From an uncultured Saprospiraceae bacterium (lineage in GTDB: Bacteria > Bacteroidota > Bacteroidia > Chitinophagales > Saprospiraceae): DNA of 64,000 nt. Under the pieces are notes generated by a model that saw only the letters and a list, made by a program, of their open reading frames with translations, was not told where the DNA came from and ran no database searches. The stretch lies in contig CALFBH010000014.1 in NCBI GenBank assembly GCA_937951615.1, positions 1 to 64,000 of the forward strand. Direction: 5' to 3'. Made by a program: the position numbers and the translations under genes. The number at the start of each line of letters is the position of its first letter. Position 1 is the stretch's first letter. Shown one piece after another: positions 40,589 through 48,881 of this stretch.

Positions 40589-40994
40589 AAGCTGGATATT
40601 CTACAAAATTGCGAGGTGTTTCGTATAAACGTACAGCAAGTCCGTATTTTTCATTCAAATGTGGACGCAGATTCTGCCAAATCATATAGCAGATATTTTC
40701 GGCAGTGGGGTTTAAGGTTTTAAATTCTTCGACTTCAATATTGAGGTTTTTATGGTCATAACGGTCTTCAACGTGTTCTTTAATGAGTTTTTTCAGAATG
40801 TCGAGATTAATAAGAAAACCAGTTTCAGGATCAATTTCCCCCGTTACCTTGACTTCCAACTCATAGTTATGCCCATGATAATGCGGATTGGAACATAATC
40901 CAAAAACGGCTTTGTTTTTCTCCTCTGACCACTTGGGGTTGTGCAGGCGATGGGCTGCATTAAAATGTGCTTTTCTGAATACTGCTATTCTCAT
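40587..40994 (-). CDS. 6-pyruvoyl-tetrahydropterin synthase / QueD family protein
   Basis: 135 residues. T-fold enzyme converting 7,8-dihydroneopterin triphosphate. It has FRKAHFNAAHRLHNPKWSEE at the N-terminus and the zinc-binding His residues of FNAAH and HGHNYELEV. The Cys-to-HGH segment reads GLCSNPHYHGHNY, closer to the CNNPNGHGHNY of animal-type PTPS than to the CxxxHGH of classical QueD. The C-terminal TAENICYMIWQNLRP and VRLYETPRNFVEY complete the active site. It could feed queuosine synthesis or make a pterin cofactor; no other queuosine genes are nearby. Confidence 0.9.
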   Translation of the reverse strand: MRIAVFRKAHFNAAHRLHNPKWSEEKNKAVFGLCSNPHYHGHNYELEVKVTGEIDPETGFLINLDILKKLIKEHVEDRYDHKNLNIEVEEFKTLNPTAENICYMIWQNLRPHLNEKYGLAVRLYETPRNFVEYPA

Positions 40995-40999
40995 GTTAT

Positions 41000-41094
41000 T
41001 TGTTGTGTTGTTGTGTTGCTGTGTTGAAGTGTTGAAGTGTTGTCGTGTGTTACATCAACACGACAACACCACAACACATCAACACACTATTTTT
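41000..41094. repeat. Palindrome with TTGTGTTG / CAACACAA arms
   Basis: Left arm TGTTGTGTTGTTGTGTTGCT, then GAAGTGTTGAAGTGTTGTCG; right arm CAACACGACAACACCACAAC, then ACATCAACACAC; the centre is TGTGTTACAT. It sits between the PTPS gene and the 2OG oxygenase gene and reaches the oxygenase stop codon. Confidence 0.8.
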
Positions 41095-42043
41095 TAAGCC
41101 CAATTTCGCGTAAGCGTTCATCCAAATACTCACCTGCTGTGATGGGTTCATACTGCAATGGACGTTCTGCTGTTACACATTTCTCCAAACAAGTCAAATC
41201 CATTTCTGAACGCGGGTGCATAAAGAAAGGAATAGACAGGCGCGGCATGTGCCATTTTTCTTTAGGCGGATTCACTACGCGGTGTGTCGTCGATTTTAAG
41301 TAATTATTAGTCAAACGTTGCAACATATCGCCGACATTGATGACAATAGCATCCACACCTGCTTTGATAGCGACCCATTCGCCAGCTTCGTTTTGCAGCT
41401 CTAGTCCGTCCGCAGATGCACCAACGAGCAAGGTAATCATGTCAATATCCTCATGTTGTTCGGCACGAATAGCCGACTTGGGTGCCTGTGTAATGGGCGG
41501 ATAATGAATGGCACGCAAAATACTGTTGCCATTATGAATATATTGGTCAAAATAATCTTCATTCAAATCAAGATATATCGCAATAGCGCGAAGCAGATTT
41601 TTACCAGCTACTTCAAAAGAAGCATATAGATCCCGCCCTAAATCAGAAAATTCTGGCATTTCTTCTACGCGAACATTCGACGGGTATTCATCTTTTATCG
41701 GGTCTTCATCCGTTACTTCTTGTCCGATTTGGAAAAATTCCTTCAAATCTGCTACTTGTGATTGTTTGGCATGTTCGATACCAAAAGCAGTATAACCACG
41801 CTGCCCGGCTAGTCCGGGGATCTGTGCGCCGAGCTTTGTTTCTACAGGTAAGGAAAAGAATGCTTTTGCTGAGCTAAAAAATTTGTCGATCAAATCCTGC
41901 GGAACGCCATGATTGGTCACTGCGACAAAGCCCACTTCATGAAAAGCTTTGCCGATTTCCTGCACAAATTCTTGTTTTAAAGCCGGATTGCCAGAAGTAA
42001 ACTTCGACAAATCCACGGAGGGGATTCCTGTTGTTCCAGACAT
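41087..42043 (-). CDS. 2-oxoglutarate/Fe(II) oxygenase, isopenicillin N synthase-like
   Basis: 318 residues. The N-terminal DIOX_N part begins IPSVDLSKFTSGNPALKQEF and has FHEVGFVAVTNHGVPQDLID. The catalytic 2OG-Fe(II) domain has the iron triad in RAEQHEDIDMITLLVGASAD (H-x-D) and TTHRVVNPP, and the 2OG-binding Arg in MPRLSIPFFMHP. Homologues hydroxylate or cyclise small molecules. It has no obvious pathway partner nearby. Confidence 0.92.
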   Translation of the reverse strand: MSGTTGIPSVDLSKFTSGNPALKQEFVQEIGKAFHEVGFVAVTNHGVPQDLIDKFFSSAKAFFSLPVETKLGAQIPGLAGQRGYTAFGIEHAKQSQVADLKEFFQIGQEVTDEDPIKDEYPSNVRVEEMPEFSDLGRDLYASFEVAGKNLLRAIAIYLDLNEDYFDQYIHNGNSILRAIHYPPITQAPKSAIRAEQHEDIDMITLLVGASADGLELQNEAGEWVAIKAGVDAIVINVGDMLQRLTNNYLKSTTHRVVNPPKEKWHMPRLSIPFFMHPRSEMDLTCLEKCVTAERPLQYEPITAGEYLDERLREIGLKK

Positions 42044-42319
42044 ATTGTTTCGTTTTTAATGTTTATCGGTTGCCGTCGTCTGATGACTGACGATTTTAAA
42101 TAATCATGCAAAATTACAAAATTGAGACGTACTCTGTCAAGATTGATAACCTATTTATACAAAATGATTGTTCTAAGCAACCTAAAATAGCTTTTACACC
42201 ACTTTTAGTCAAAAAAGCGTCTTTTTATTAGAACAAGGTATCATGTTTGTAAACAAAAGATGTATATTAGTAAAACAAGTGAAAATTGAAATTTGTTTTT
42301 TGAGATTTATTTAAAACCC

Positions 42320-43492
42320 ATGAAGTCTTTGCTAACATATAGTCTGCTCATTGGCATTTTAGGTGCAACCTGCTTTGCCTGTAAAGAACGTGTGGCAACA
42401 GAAGAACAAGTTACGGAAGAAAATGTAAGCACCAAGGAAGTCGCGTTAAATCCTTTTGTAGAATCGTATGCCCTGGAAAAGGAGCATATTTATAATACTT
42501 ACCAGGTCAAAAAAGCTCGGGAGGAAGCGACAGAAGAAGAAAAGAAACAAGGCAAAGAAAAATATGACAGTGCTTTATTTGCCTGTACAGAAGACAAATT
42601 GGCGGATGGGGAAAAGTTGTTGCGCGAATCCATTTTGCATTATCCTGATGCTGTAGCGTATTTTGAGTTGGCCAATATCCTGACGGAACTTAAAGGTTAC
42701 GAAGAGTCAATTGACGCTTATAATATTGCAAAACAACTGGATTATAAACCGCTTTGCGATTTGTATTATAATATGGCCTGTGCTTTTGCTATGGATGATT
42801 CTGATTTTGATGGAAAGCGGCGGGCAGTCAATCACTTGCGTATGGCGGTGAGCGAAGGCTACGCCAATAAAGCTTTTTTTCTAAAAGACAGACGGCTGAA
42901 TAGCATAAGATATAGTTACGACTATAATAAAATGTATTTGCAAACATTTGCCAAGCAGAAAAAATATTTGGAGCAGGAAAAATCGGAGCTGTTTGTTAAT
43001 TTATTCCCGGAAGTCAATTTTCCTTATGAAATAGAAGTAGAAGAACTGAGTAAATCGTGGAATACGACCTATCGCCTATACGATCCGCTGATTTCTTTTG
43101 TGAGCAATAAGGCTACCTATATGCCAGAAGAGCATTTTGTGTTTGTTGCTTTTTTGAAAAAAACGCCCCGTTATTCAGCGGTGATTTATGCAGGCTATCC
43201 AGCAAACCCAGAAGGTAGAGATTATCGTTATTACAACTTAGTGACTTATGAGCCATCTGGCAAACGCATTGCTCAACTTCGTTTTGTGGATAGCTCCAAT
43301 CCTGAAAAATATAAAACAGGTCTAGTAGATGAAAATCTGAATATTGAAATAAAAACATACGAAAACATCTGGAAGAAAAACCCGAAAAAATACAGCTACG
43401 CCGAAAACAGTATTGATTACTCAGAATTTCAGTTTTCCAATTATTATCGGATTGACCGAAAGGGGAAGATTGTGAAAGTCAGAAAAAAGTAA
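42320..43492 (+). CDS. TPR-containing lipoprotein, unknown function
   Basis: 390 residues from the ATG at 42320 (MKSLLTYSLLIGILGATCFA followed by Cys), a lipoprotein signal; nine extra upstream codons are unlikely to be used. TPR-like helices at about 100-190 are seen as KLADGEKLLRESILHYPDAV, AYFELANILTELKGYEESID and AYNIAKQLDYKPLCDLYYNM. The C-terminal half (about 220-390) is of unknown fold, with PLISFVSNKATYMPEEHFVF. It ends with a basic stretch (YRIDRKGKIVKVRKK). It stands alone. Confidence 0.78.
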   Translation: MKSLLTYSLLIGILGATCFACKERVATEEQVTEENVSTKEVALNPFVESYALEKEHIYNTYQVKKAREEATEEEKKQGKEKYDSALFACTEDKLADGEKLLRESILHYPDAVAYFELANILTELKGYEESIDAYNIAKQLDYKPLCDLYYNMACAFAMDDSDFDGKRRAVNHLRMAVSEGYANKAFFLKDRRLNSIRYSYDYNKMYLQTFAKQKKYLEQEKSELFVNLFPEVNFPYEIEVEELSKSWNTTYRLYDPLISFVSNKATYMPEEHFVFVAFLKKTPRYSAVIYAGYPANPEGRDYRYYNLVTYEPSGKRIAQLRFVDSSNPEKYKTGLVDENLNIEIKTYENIWKKNPKKYSYAENSIDYSEFQFSNYYRIDRKGKIVKVRKK

Positions 43493-43533
43493 ATCAGACT
43501 TCCAGCCTGACCAGCATAAAAAGGAAATTCCAA

Positions 43534-43666
43534 AAAAAACCCGCAACCCGCAACCCGCAACTCAAAAACCCGCAACCCGCAACCCGCAACTCAAAAACCC
43601 GCAACCCGCAACTCAAAAACCCGCAACTCAAAAACCCGCAACCCAAAAACCCGCAACTCAACAACA
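43534..43666. repeat. Tandem low-complexity array of CCCGCAA and CTCAAAAA units
   Basis: Repeated blocks such as ACCCGCAACCCGCAACTCAA run for about 130 bases with unit number varying from one to three CCCGCAA per CTCAAAAA. There are no unique spacers, so it is not a CRISPR array. The wording equals the right arm of the palindrome at 38114-38237, without an opposing arm. Confidence 0.8.
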
Positions 43667-43667
43667 A

Positions 43668-44252
43668 TCAATGCAAAGCTGCCCGAATATCTATTTCACT
43701 AATAATTTCAGCTTCATTTTCAATAAAAAATTCCAGTCGTTTATAGACCTCCGTTTTGTCGAAATAATTTAAAGCCATTTTGACAAAAATATGCCCGTGC
43801 TTAGCTTCTGAAACCCATAAGGCTTTATAGAAACGGGCATATTCTGCATCTTCCTGTGCATCCGCAATCATTCGAAAACGTTCTGCACCCCGCGTTTCCA
43901 ATACAGAGGCAAGCAGGAGCCGATCCATAAAACGCTCTTCACGCCCATGTCGACAAAGGTTCATCAAGTTCACCACATACATGTCTTTACCAATAGAATG
44001 TTCCAGTTGAATACCTCGCGCTTCCATCATCGCATAAACCTGCTGAAAATGCTGCAATTCTTCTACGGCCGTATCAATCAATTCTGGAATAATTTCTACC
44101 CGATTGGGATATTTAGCGACAAAACTCATGGCCATCGAAGAAGCCTTACGCTCACAATCTGCATGATCCTGTAAAAAGCTGTTGAAATCACTCATCACGG
44201 CATCAAGCCATTCTGGTTTGCTAGGTACTGCAATGTCTAAATTTAGTTTCAT
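43668..44252 (-). CDS. miaE: tRNA-(ms2io6A)-hydroxylase-like protein (MiaE)
   Basis: 194 residues from the ATG at 44252 (MKLNLDIAVPSKPEWLDAVM); the longer frame reads through repeats. It is a ferritin-like di-iron protein. Ligand helices are seen as FLQDHADCERKASSMAMSFV, ELIDTAVEELQHFQQVYAMM, LLLASVLETRGAERFRMIAD and LWVSEAKHGHIFVKMALNYF, giving the E...ExxH ... E...ExxH pattern. It hydroxylates the isopentenyl group of modified A37 in tRNA. No miaA or miaB is adjacent. Confidence 0.92.
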   Translation of the reverse strand: MKLNLDIAVPSKPEWLDAVMSDFNSFLQDHADCERKASSMAMSFVAKYPNRVEIIPELIDTAVEELQHFQQVYAMMEARGIQLEHSIGKDMYVVNLMNLCRHGREERFMDRLLLASVLETRGAERFRMIADAQEDAEYARFYKALWVSEAKHGHIFVKMALNYFDKTEVYKRLEFFIENEAEIISEIDIRAALH

Positions 44253-44278
44253 GGCTGCAAAGATACTGATTTGACTGG

Positions 44279-44480
44279 AAATTGGGTGTTGGGTTATTGA
44301 GTTGATTAAGTGTATTGAGTGAGTGTGTGCAACAAATTGCACAACGTTGTACAATTGTCCACCCCCTTGTTCCCCCTCCAAAGGGGGATATTTGTTTGTT
44401 AATCAGTTGATTGTCTCCCTTTGGAGGGGGTGAAGGGGGTGGATTGACGGAAATTTTCTGTGCAATTTGTTACACGCACA
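44279..44480. repeat. Large nested palindrome
   Basis: The inner pair is CCACCCCCTTGTTCCCCCTC, then CAAAGGGGGA (44358-44388), with CTCCCTTTGGAGGGGGTGAA, then GGGGGTGG (44416-44443). The outer pair is GTGTGTGCAACAAATTGCAC (44324-44343) with TGTGCAATTTGTTACACGCA (44459-44478). The outermost words (ATTGAGTTGATTAAGTG; ATTGAGTGATTG) are direct rather than inverted. It lies between two minus-strand genes. Confidence 0.8.
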
Positions 44481-44526
44481 TTGAGTGATTGTATTATTAT
44501 TGTTGGCTTAATAAGCTCAGATTGCA

Positions 44527-44558
44527 GCCATGGACTATGGACTGCCGACCATCGACGA
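44527..44558. repeat. Single arm of the CCATGGACTATGG type
   Basis: GCCATGGACTATGGACTGCC, then GACCATCGACGAC matches the right arms of the elements at 13353-13385 and 39961-39989. No core or left arm is present. Confidence 0.6.
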
Positions 44559-44581
44559 CTAGCTATTTGTCCAAAGTAGGT

Positions 44582-45574
44582 TTACTTGGCTACAGTTAAT
44601 CCAAGTACCCGCTCTGCAAAATCATAAGTCTTGGCACGTACATTATCCAAATCTTCACATTGCAATTTGGAAGGCAGAACATGCGTGCCATTCGGAAAAG
44701 CCACCATCACTTTCTGGTCATCTGGTGTTTTTGCTTGTTCATAGAAATCCTGAATCGCTTCAATGGAAATGACTTTATCCCGTTTTTCTTCATTTTTATA
44801 ATAATAAGCAGTAAAAAAAGGTGTGGAAATATTGGAAAAAGTTTGGTCGGTCATCGTTCTGTTCAGCAAAGTTTTCATGGCAACCAGCCCTTCTAGTCGG
44901 TAAGTCATTGTCCAGTAAGGATCACAGGATTTCGGCATGCCTGGAATCGTTCGATAATTGCTGCCCACCATTTTGCGGAGTATCGACAAGCCCCAAGGCA
45001 TGGTCATCAGGGCAGATTTGCTATCGTGCAAAGCAATATTAGGTGAATACAAAATCTGTGCATGAATATCATCAGGATTATTGGCGGCCAGATACATAGA
45101 AAGTGTGCCGCCCGTCGAGCAGGACATCACAATCACCTTTTTGCCCAATAACTTACCCAGCGCAATCGCTTCTTTGGCGGAAGCCACCCAATCGCCCGGT
45201 GCAGTCTGCGAAAAAGACTCTTTATCATCAATGCCATGCCCGGCAAGTCGAGCCAGATAGAGGTTCATGCCATACCGTTTTGCAAAATCCCGATGCATCG
45301 GGTCGCCCTCCACCGGACTAGCAGAAAAGCCATGTAGATACACGAGGCTATACTCGGTCTGTCGCATGGAGTCCGCCCACACCACCTGCGCTTCATTGCC
45401 AGGGCGCAACTTGTCCACCCGCGCTTCCTGCGCAGCCACATAACCCTCAATTTCCGATAAAGGCATATTCAAATCAGTAATCCCTCCCTCAAATGCTGGA
45501 TATTTTTTCCTGGGACCCAGTAAAATGACTGCGACTAAGAGCAGTAGCAGCAGATAGCGTTTTTTTATTTTCAT
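44582..45574 (-). CDS. Alpha/beta hydrolase, membrane anchored
   Basis: 330 residues from the ATG at 45574 (MKIKKRYLLLLLLVAVILLG), a signal anchor. The domain has SLVYLHGFSASPVEGDPMHR (oxyanion region), the nucleophile segment VIVMSCSTGGTLSMYLA and FPNGTHVLPSKLQCED with the catalytic His. The nucleophile elbow reads S-C-S-T-G rather than the usual G-x-S-x-G, keeping Ser and the second Gly. Members of this group are esterases or lysophospholipases; the substrate is unknown. Single gene. Confidence 0.85.
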   Translation of the reverse strand: MKIKKRYLLLLLLVAVILLGPRKKYPAFEGGITDLNMPLSEIEGYVAAQEARVDKLRPGNEAQVVWADSMRQTEYSLVYLHGFSASPVEGDPMHRDFAKRYGMNLYLARLAGHGIDDKESFSQTAPGDWVASAKEAIALGKLLGKKVIVMSCSTGGTLSMYLAANNPDDIHAQILYSPNIALHDSKSALMTMPWGLSILRKMVGSNYRTIPGMPKSCDPYWTMTYRLEGLVAMKTLLNRTMTDQTFSNISTPFFTAYYYKNEEKRDKVISIEAIQDFYEQAKTPDDQKVMVAFPNGTHVLPSKLQCEDLDNVRAKTYDFAERVLGLTVAK

Positions 45575-45684
45575 GCCTGCGAATATACCGCCTTCTTTTT
45601 TGGGAAGCAAATTTAAAGAAAGAGAGGGATGGGCTTTTGGAAGTGCCATCCCTCTTGCTTACTAAACCTATGTTGAGAATTCTA

Positions 45685-45867
45685 TTATTGATTAAACATG
45701 TTTTTACAAAAACCAGCATAGTGAATGCTTTTCATCACCAGTTTGTGCAATTGTACTTCCAGGGCAAAATTATCATCCTGTTTCACTTTGCGCTCAAAGG
45801 CAAGTGTTGTCGTTTTGGGCATACGTCCTCTGAGGTATTTTTCGATGTCGTCATCGGTAAATTTCAT
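45685..45867 (-). CDS. Short anti-sigma-like protein, probably truncated
   Basis: 60 residues from the ATG at 45867 (MKFTDDDIEKYLRGRMPKTT). DDDIEKYLRGRM and TLAFERKVKQDDNFALEVQL resemble the N-terminus of Bacteroidota anti-sigma factors (IExYLxGxMxxxExxAFExxL...D). The usual membrane helix and C-terminal domain are missing; the frame ends FCKNMFNQ. The gene follows the ECF sigma gene on the same strand, so it is either a naturally short anti-sigma or a truncated one. An ATG ten codons upstream would overlap the sigma gene. Confidence 0.65.
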   Translation of the reverse strand: MKFTDDDIEKYLRGRMPKTTTLAFERKVKQDDNFALEVQLHKLVMKSIHYAGFCKNMFNQ

Positions 45868-45897
45868 GATATTGGCAATTTGAAAATGAAAAAGCAC

Positions 45898-46512
45898 CTA
45901 TGCTCTGGGCATACCGTCAGTCTTTCCTAACAGTAGCCAGAGATAAGTTTTCAACGCGGGGTTCTGACGAACTGCTTTTTTGAGTTTATTCATAGCTCTA
46001 CATTTGGTGGTTTTTAGGGAATCACAGGACTTGTTCATTCTTTCGGATATATCTTGGTAAGACATGCCGAGGTAATATTTGTAAATCAGTATCTCCTGCG
46101 CAGTTTCGCTGATATGGCGGGAGAATAAAGATTTGACTTCCTCTACAATTTCCATTTCAATCAATGTTTTTTCCAAATCAGTACTATCCGCAAGCGGTAG
46201 AAAGACATTATTATCCAGCACATATTTTTTATTTTTGTTGATGTTTCTTATCACCATGCGTTTGCAAACGGTATATAAAAAACGCTCTATGGCATTCTGG
46301 TTGCTACAGTCAAATTTCTTTTTGCTTAGGCAAATGTGTTTCCATAAAGCAATCAAAGCCAGATTCCAGACTTCATTGCTGTCCACAGAAACAGGGATGT
46401 TTGTTTTGGAGATTACAGGGTACTTCATTTTTTGGGTAATGGTGTTCAGTGCTGCATTTTGTAGTGCTGCATTTTCTGAGCTTAGTTGCTGGACAATTTG
46501 TTCTTCTTTCAT
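45898..46512 (-). CDS. Sigma-70 family (ECF-like) RNA polymerase sigma factor
   Basis: 204 residues. Region 2 is diverged: ALIALWKHICLSKKKFDCSN and IERFLYTVCKRMVIRNINKN. Region 4 is clear: ETAQEILIYKYYLGMSYQDI and SERMNKSCDSLKTTKCRAMN. The short anti-sigma-like gene follows after 30 bases. A gene for a 491-residue protein of unknown function is divergent from it. The region 2.2 signature is weak, so the protein may recognise unusual promoters. Confidence 0.85.
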   Translation of the reverse strand: MKEEQIVQQLSSENAALQNAALNTITQKMKYPVISKTNIPVSVDSNEVWNLALIALWKHICLSKKKFDCSNQNAIERFLYTVCKRMVIRNINKNKKYVLDNNVFLPLADSTDLEKTLIEMEIVEEVKSLFSRHISETAQEILIYKYYLGMSYQDISERMNKSCDSLKTTKCRAMNKLKKAVRQNPALKTYLWLLLGKTDGMPRA

Positions 46513-46743
46513 GGTTGTATTTGTTTAATTCGGGGTGAAGATGTGGGTATTCTTTATAATGTAGTGGTGTACTTTTTTAAAAAATCAATTTTTTTGTATA
46601 AAAATTGACTTAATGGATTACGTTTTTCAGGCAAAAAATGGGATGTAAGTATTTGATTATTAAATTTTTATGATTATTTGCAATTTTATTGAAAATCAGT
46701 AGAAAACGGATTAAAGTTGCAGTACAAGATAATTACCCTTAAA

Positions 46744-46766
46744 CTTGTCGCTGTAGCAGCGACAAG
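46744..46766. repeat. Short hairpin upstream of the 491-residue protein gene
   Basis: CTTGTCGCT and AGCGACAAG form a 10-bp stem with a three-base loop, 38 bases before the start codon at 46804. It could act as an operator or leader hairpin, or be a small repeat. Confidence 0.6.
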
Positions 46767-46803
46767 AGACAGAAAGATTTTTTACCATAAAAACAATTAA
46801 AAA

Positions 46804-48279
46804 ATGCACAACACAAGATTAGTCCGGCTATATACTACGCTGGAACGGAAAGAAATGAATCGATTAGTTGCAGAATGGGATATAAAACAAAATCATGAAC
46901 AGACAAAGAAGCATATTTCGATACATCGCTTATTTGAGTACCTGAAAAGAAATCATGATAAACCTAAAAAAATGGCTAAAGAAAGTGTATTTGAGTATGT
47001 GTTTAAAGATGAAGTGTTTAAGGATAGGAAATTAACGGATCTTCGTTCTGTAGCACTTAAAATTCTGGAAAATTATATTATTCAACTGCAACTTAAAGGG
47101 GAAGATAGCCTTCAAAGGGATATTCTGCTTATTAATTATTTGAAAAGAAAACTTGCTGAAAGCAGTATAACAGGTGACCCTGATGAACGGTTGTCAAAAT
47201 GGTATGCTGGAGAGATCCGTAACATTTTTAAGAAAATCAACAAACAGAAAAACCGGAGTGTGTTTAGCTATTTAGATGTGTACAGACTGAGTCATCTATT
47301 GTATTATAATAGTGATACGAGAAAATTTGTAAGTGATGAGCTTAATTTTAGCACATTAATGGATAGTCTTGATAAATTTATCTGTTTGGCAAAATTAAAA
47401 TATGGTAGCGAAGCAATTGCAAGAAAACGTATTCTGGAAGAAGATAACCCTATTCGATTGATGGGAGGTGTAGTAGAGGAACTGGGCACTATGGATATAG
47501 GTAATAATATATTGCTCAATATTTACAGTAAGTACTATGAATTAATTAGCACAGATAAATATAATGAAGCTTCTTTTTTAGAGTTAAGGAATTTTGTTTT
47601 TGAAAATTATGAGGCTATTAATATTACGGCCGTCTGCGATATATTATTTTTACTAATCAACTATGGAGTCTGGGCAGCACGCCTCAAACACTCTACCAAT
47701 CAGATTAATTTGAGTATCTATAAATTTGGGTTTGAGAATGATATATACATAGATGAAGGGTTCTTTCCACCGCACTTGCTTATTAACTACTGTTATCTGA
47801 GTGCAGAGGCAGGTAAAGCATACGAAATTGCAGTAATCTTAAATAAATATTTGCGAAAGATAAAAAGTGATTTTCAGCGTTCGATACAGATGCTTTGTTT
47901 GGCATATCGGGATTTTAATGATGGTAAATACGAAAATGTATATGTCAATTTATTGATAAACGAACTACGAAATTATTCTGCCTTTTTTCACTATAATTCA
48001 CTAAAAATAAAATGCTTATACAAAATGGGCGAATATACAGACCCTAGTGATGGGAAATATTATACAGCCTCTCATGAAGCCAGTTTATATAAAGAGAGAG
48101 TTGCCAAAAGAGGCTACAGTAAAGTAATTAAGCAAAGTAATTTTAATTTTGCCGATTTTATTACAAAACTGAATAATGCAGAATATGAAGATAAAGCTGC
48201 CGCTAGAAGTGATTTAGAGCAATACGATAGGATTGCATATTATGATTGGCTATCGAAAATAGTGGAGGAATATAAATGA
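46804..48279 (+). CDS. Hypothetical helical protein, unknown function
   Basis: 491 residues, predominantly helical, without signal peptide or membrane helix. It begins MHNTRLVRLYTTLERKEMNR and contains FEYLKRNHDKPKKMAKESVF, DLRSVALKILENYIIQLQLK, YYELISTDKYNEASFLELRN and IDEGFFPPHLLINYCYLSAE. The middle and C-terminal parts resemble TPR-like solenoids (YCYLSAEAGKAYEIAVILNK). I do not recognise a family. Being divergent from an ECF sigma gene hints at a regulatory link, but there is no other evidence. Confidence 0.7.
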   Translation: MHNTRLVRLYTTLERKEMNRLVAEWDIKQNHEQTKKHISIHRLFEYLKRNHDKPKKMAKESVFEYVFKDEVFKDRKLTDLRSVALKILENYIIQLQLKGEDSLQRDILLINYLKRKLAESSITGDPDERLSKWYAGEIRNIFKKINKQKNRSVFSYLDVYRLSHLLYYNSDTRKFVSDELNFSTLMDSLDKFICLAKLKYGSEAIARKRILEEDNPIRLMGGVVEELGTMDIGNNILLNIYSKYYELISTDKYNEASFLELRNFVFENYEAINITAVCDILFLLINYGVWAARLKHSTNQINLSIYKFGFENDIYIDEGFFPPHLLINYCYLSAEAGKAYEIAVILNKYLRKIKSDFQRSIQMLCLAYRDFNDGKYENVYVNLLINELRNYSAFFHYNSLKIKCLYKMGEYTDPSDGKYYTASHEASLYKERVAKRGYSKVIKQSNFNFADFITKLNNAEYEDKAAARSDLEQYDRIAYYDWLSKIVEEYK

Positions 48280-48281
48280 CA

Positions 48282-48306
48282 AGAGCAATCCATACAGGAT
48301 TGCTCT
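48282..48306. terminator. Bidirectional hairpin between convergent genes
   Basis: Perfect 10-bp stem AGAGCAATCC / GGATTGCTCT with a five-base loop, directly after the stop codon of the 491-residue protein gene and before the end of the convergent small secreted protein gene. No T-run, so termination efficiency is uncertain. Confidence 0.6.
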
Positions 48307-48330
48307 CATCAATAGTTCCAACTTTATGAA

Positions 48331-48681
48331 TTAGTTTGATGGCACTCGTAAGTTCTTGTCTTGTGGATTAGATGACCCCTTAACGCTTACTTTAACAGGA
48401 AGTGGATAATCCGCTTCTTTTAAAGTAATAGAACCGTTCTTTGACAATCTAATCTCGGCTAACTTAAAGCCATTTCCATCAACAATAATTAGTAAGACGG
48501 AATTGATAGTGGCACTATCTTTCAAAGAGATAGTTCTCTGCTGAACATCAAGAATGCCGCCTCCAGGGGACATAAGAATACATTCATTGCATGGCAATGG
48601 TAATATATGAGCCATCTGATTGGCATTCAAAAGAGTTGATAAACTCAAAAACACAATTAGACATAAATTTTTCATTTGCAA
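48331..48681 (-). CDS. Small secreted protein, unknown function
   Basis: 116 residues with a signal peptide (MKNLCLIVFLSLSTLLNANQ, from the third codon). The mature part has ILPLPCNECILMSPGGGILD, TISLKDSATINSVLLIIVDG and LSKNGSITLKEADYPLPVKV. The alternating pattern suggests a small beta-sandwich. I do not recognise a family. It is convergent to the 491-residue protein gene. Confidence 0.65.
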   Translation of the reverse strand: MQMKNLCLIVFLSLSTLLNANQMAHILPLPCNECILMSPGGGILDVQQRTISLKDSATINSVLLIIVDGNGFKLAEIRLSKNGSITLKEADYPLPVKVSVKGSSNPQDKNLRVPSN

Positions 48682-48844
48682 ATAATTTTTACCAGGTGAA
48701 TTAATAAGGTTTTAGTTCGATTTTTTTGCTTGTCGTTTAGCATATCTATACAGTTTTACTGCGTTGAAAAATTGACCGACATAAATCAGCTTAAAAACCT
48801 GAAGATGCAGGAGGAAATGTTTAAGGTTAAAACACTTCAAATTA

Positions 48845-48875
48845 TTTGCTTTTCGTAAAAAAAAAGTTATTTTTA
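48845..48875 (+). promoter_or_regulatory. Promoter of the small RNA
   Basis: TTTG (48845-48848), 19 bases, then TATTTTTA (48868-48875) matches the Bacteroidota pattern TTTG-N19-21-TAnnTTTG in all but the last base. It points towards the two-hairpin transcript at 48882-48960. Confidence 0.6.
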
Positions 48876-48881
48876 CAATAC

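Noticed and set aside
43534-43666. CRISPR-like repeat array
   Set aside because: Units are 7-8 bases, contiguous and variable in number, with no unique spacers and no cas genes nearby.
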